From an uncultured Pseudomonadota bacterium (GTDB taxonomy: Bacteria; Pseudomonadota; Gammaproteobacteria; CAJXQU01): a stretch of 64,000 bases of DNA. Positions 63,901 to 64,000 of this stretch are shown here, in pieces. Position numbers and translations under genes: made by a program. Below the pieces are notes generated by a model, which did not search any database, had not been told where the DNA came from, and worked only from the letters and a program-made list of their open reading frames with translations. Where the stretch lies: assembly GCA_913058255.1 (NCBI GenBank), contig CAJXQU010000001.1, positions 1 to 64,000 on the forward strand, given 5' to 3'. The stretch's first letter is position 1. The number at the start of each line of letters is the position of its first letter.

Positions 63901-64000
63901 ATGACATCGAACTCTCTCCGTATTGTTATCATTTCAACACTATTCGCAATCGCTTGCAGTTCATCACAGGCCCGCATTAAATGCTGGGAAAATAGTGATG
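63901..64000 (+). CDS. Partial exported protein, cut by the window end
   Basis: The first 33 residues begin MTSNSLRIVIISTLFAIACS, a signal sequence, then ARIKCWENSD, which resembles the start of DUF4124-type proteins (IKCWxNxDG). GGAAA eight bases before the ATG supports the start. The rest lies beyond the window. Confidence 0.6.
   Translation, partial: MTSNSLRIVIISTLFAIACSSSQARIKCWENSD

Overview
The window is a chromosomal segment of a gammaproteobacterium. The evidence is conserved gammaproteobacterial gene order (tolQRAB-pal-cpoB-queE-queC, glnA-DUF4124-ntrB-ntrC, yggS-proC-yggT-DUF4426, lptM-lysA) together with RhlB, TmcA, GreB, Uup, RimO and PilT/PilU. A phasin (polyhydroxyalkanoate granules) and two PEP-CTERM (exosortase substrate) proteins suggest an environmental or aquatic lineage, perhaps near Methylophaga or Cycloclasticus; that placement is inference only. 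No rRNA, tRNA, CRISPR array, prophage or intact insertion sequence was seen.

Layout. 1-4.5 kb: a lipoprotein gene bracketed by a short inverted repeat, an overlapping MBOAT/SGNH O-acetylation pair, and a PEP-CTERM protein gene. 4.5-12.5 kb: phasin, ruvB, the Tol-Pal envelope operon and two queuosine genes (queE, queC). 12.5-19 kb: an MltF-like lytic transglycosylase, an HDOD protein, greB, a rhomboid protease overlapping tmcA. 19-37 kb: a phosphate island with an OprP-like porin, phoB-phoR, pstS-pstC-pstA-pstB-phoU followed on the same strand by a DUF47 gene and pit, then ppk and ppx. PHO-box-like sequences lie before the porin, phoB and pstS, and a weaker one before ppk. 37-41 kb: rhodanese, an unlisted 53-residue cysteine-motif protein, rhlB, an esterase, lptM-lysA. 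41-48 kb: nitrogen control (glnA with a sigma-54 promoter and NtrC-like sites, ntrB, ntrC), then a diguanylate cyclase. 48-54 kb: ABC-F protein Uup, rimO, a second PEP-CTERM gene with a consensus-like sigma-54 promoter, a possible decayed gene, a TerB-like protein and a nitroreductase. 54-58 kb: three tandem PilT/PilU-type ATPases. 58-64 kb: yggS-proC-yggT-DUF4426, xthA, pyrE, an RDD protein, an IS30 transposase remnant, a TauE-like permease and a gene cut by the window edge.

How the genes work together. PhoR/PhoB probably drive the porin, Pst and their own transcription; PhoU and the Pst transporter would feed back on PhoR; Pit-DUF47 offers low-affinity uptake; Ppk and Ppx make and degrade polyphosphate. 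NtrB/NtrC would activate glnA through sigma-54. Both PEP-CTERM genes also carry -24/-12 promoter elements, so extracellular or surface proteins linked to exopolysaccharide may share sigma-54 control through another activator (PrsR-type in known systems), which is not in this window. I found no clearly new multi-gene system. The best leads are the sigma-54/PEP-CTERM pairing, the tandem PHO-box array at pstS, the third PilU-like ATPase, the enlarged MltF and the inverted-repeat-flanked lipoprotein.
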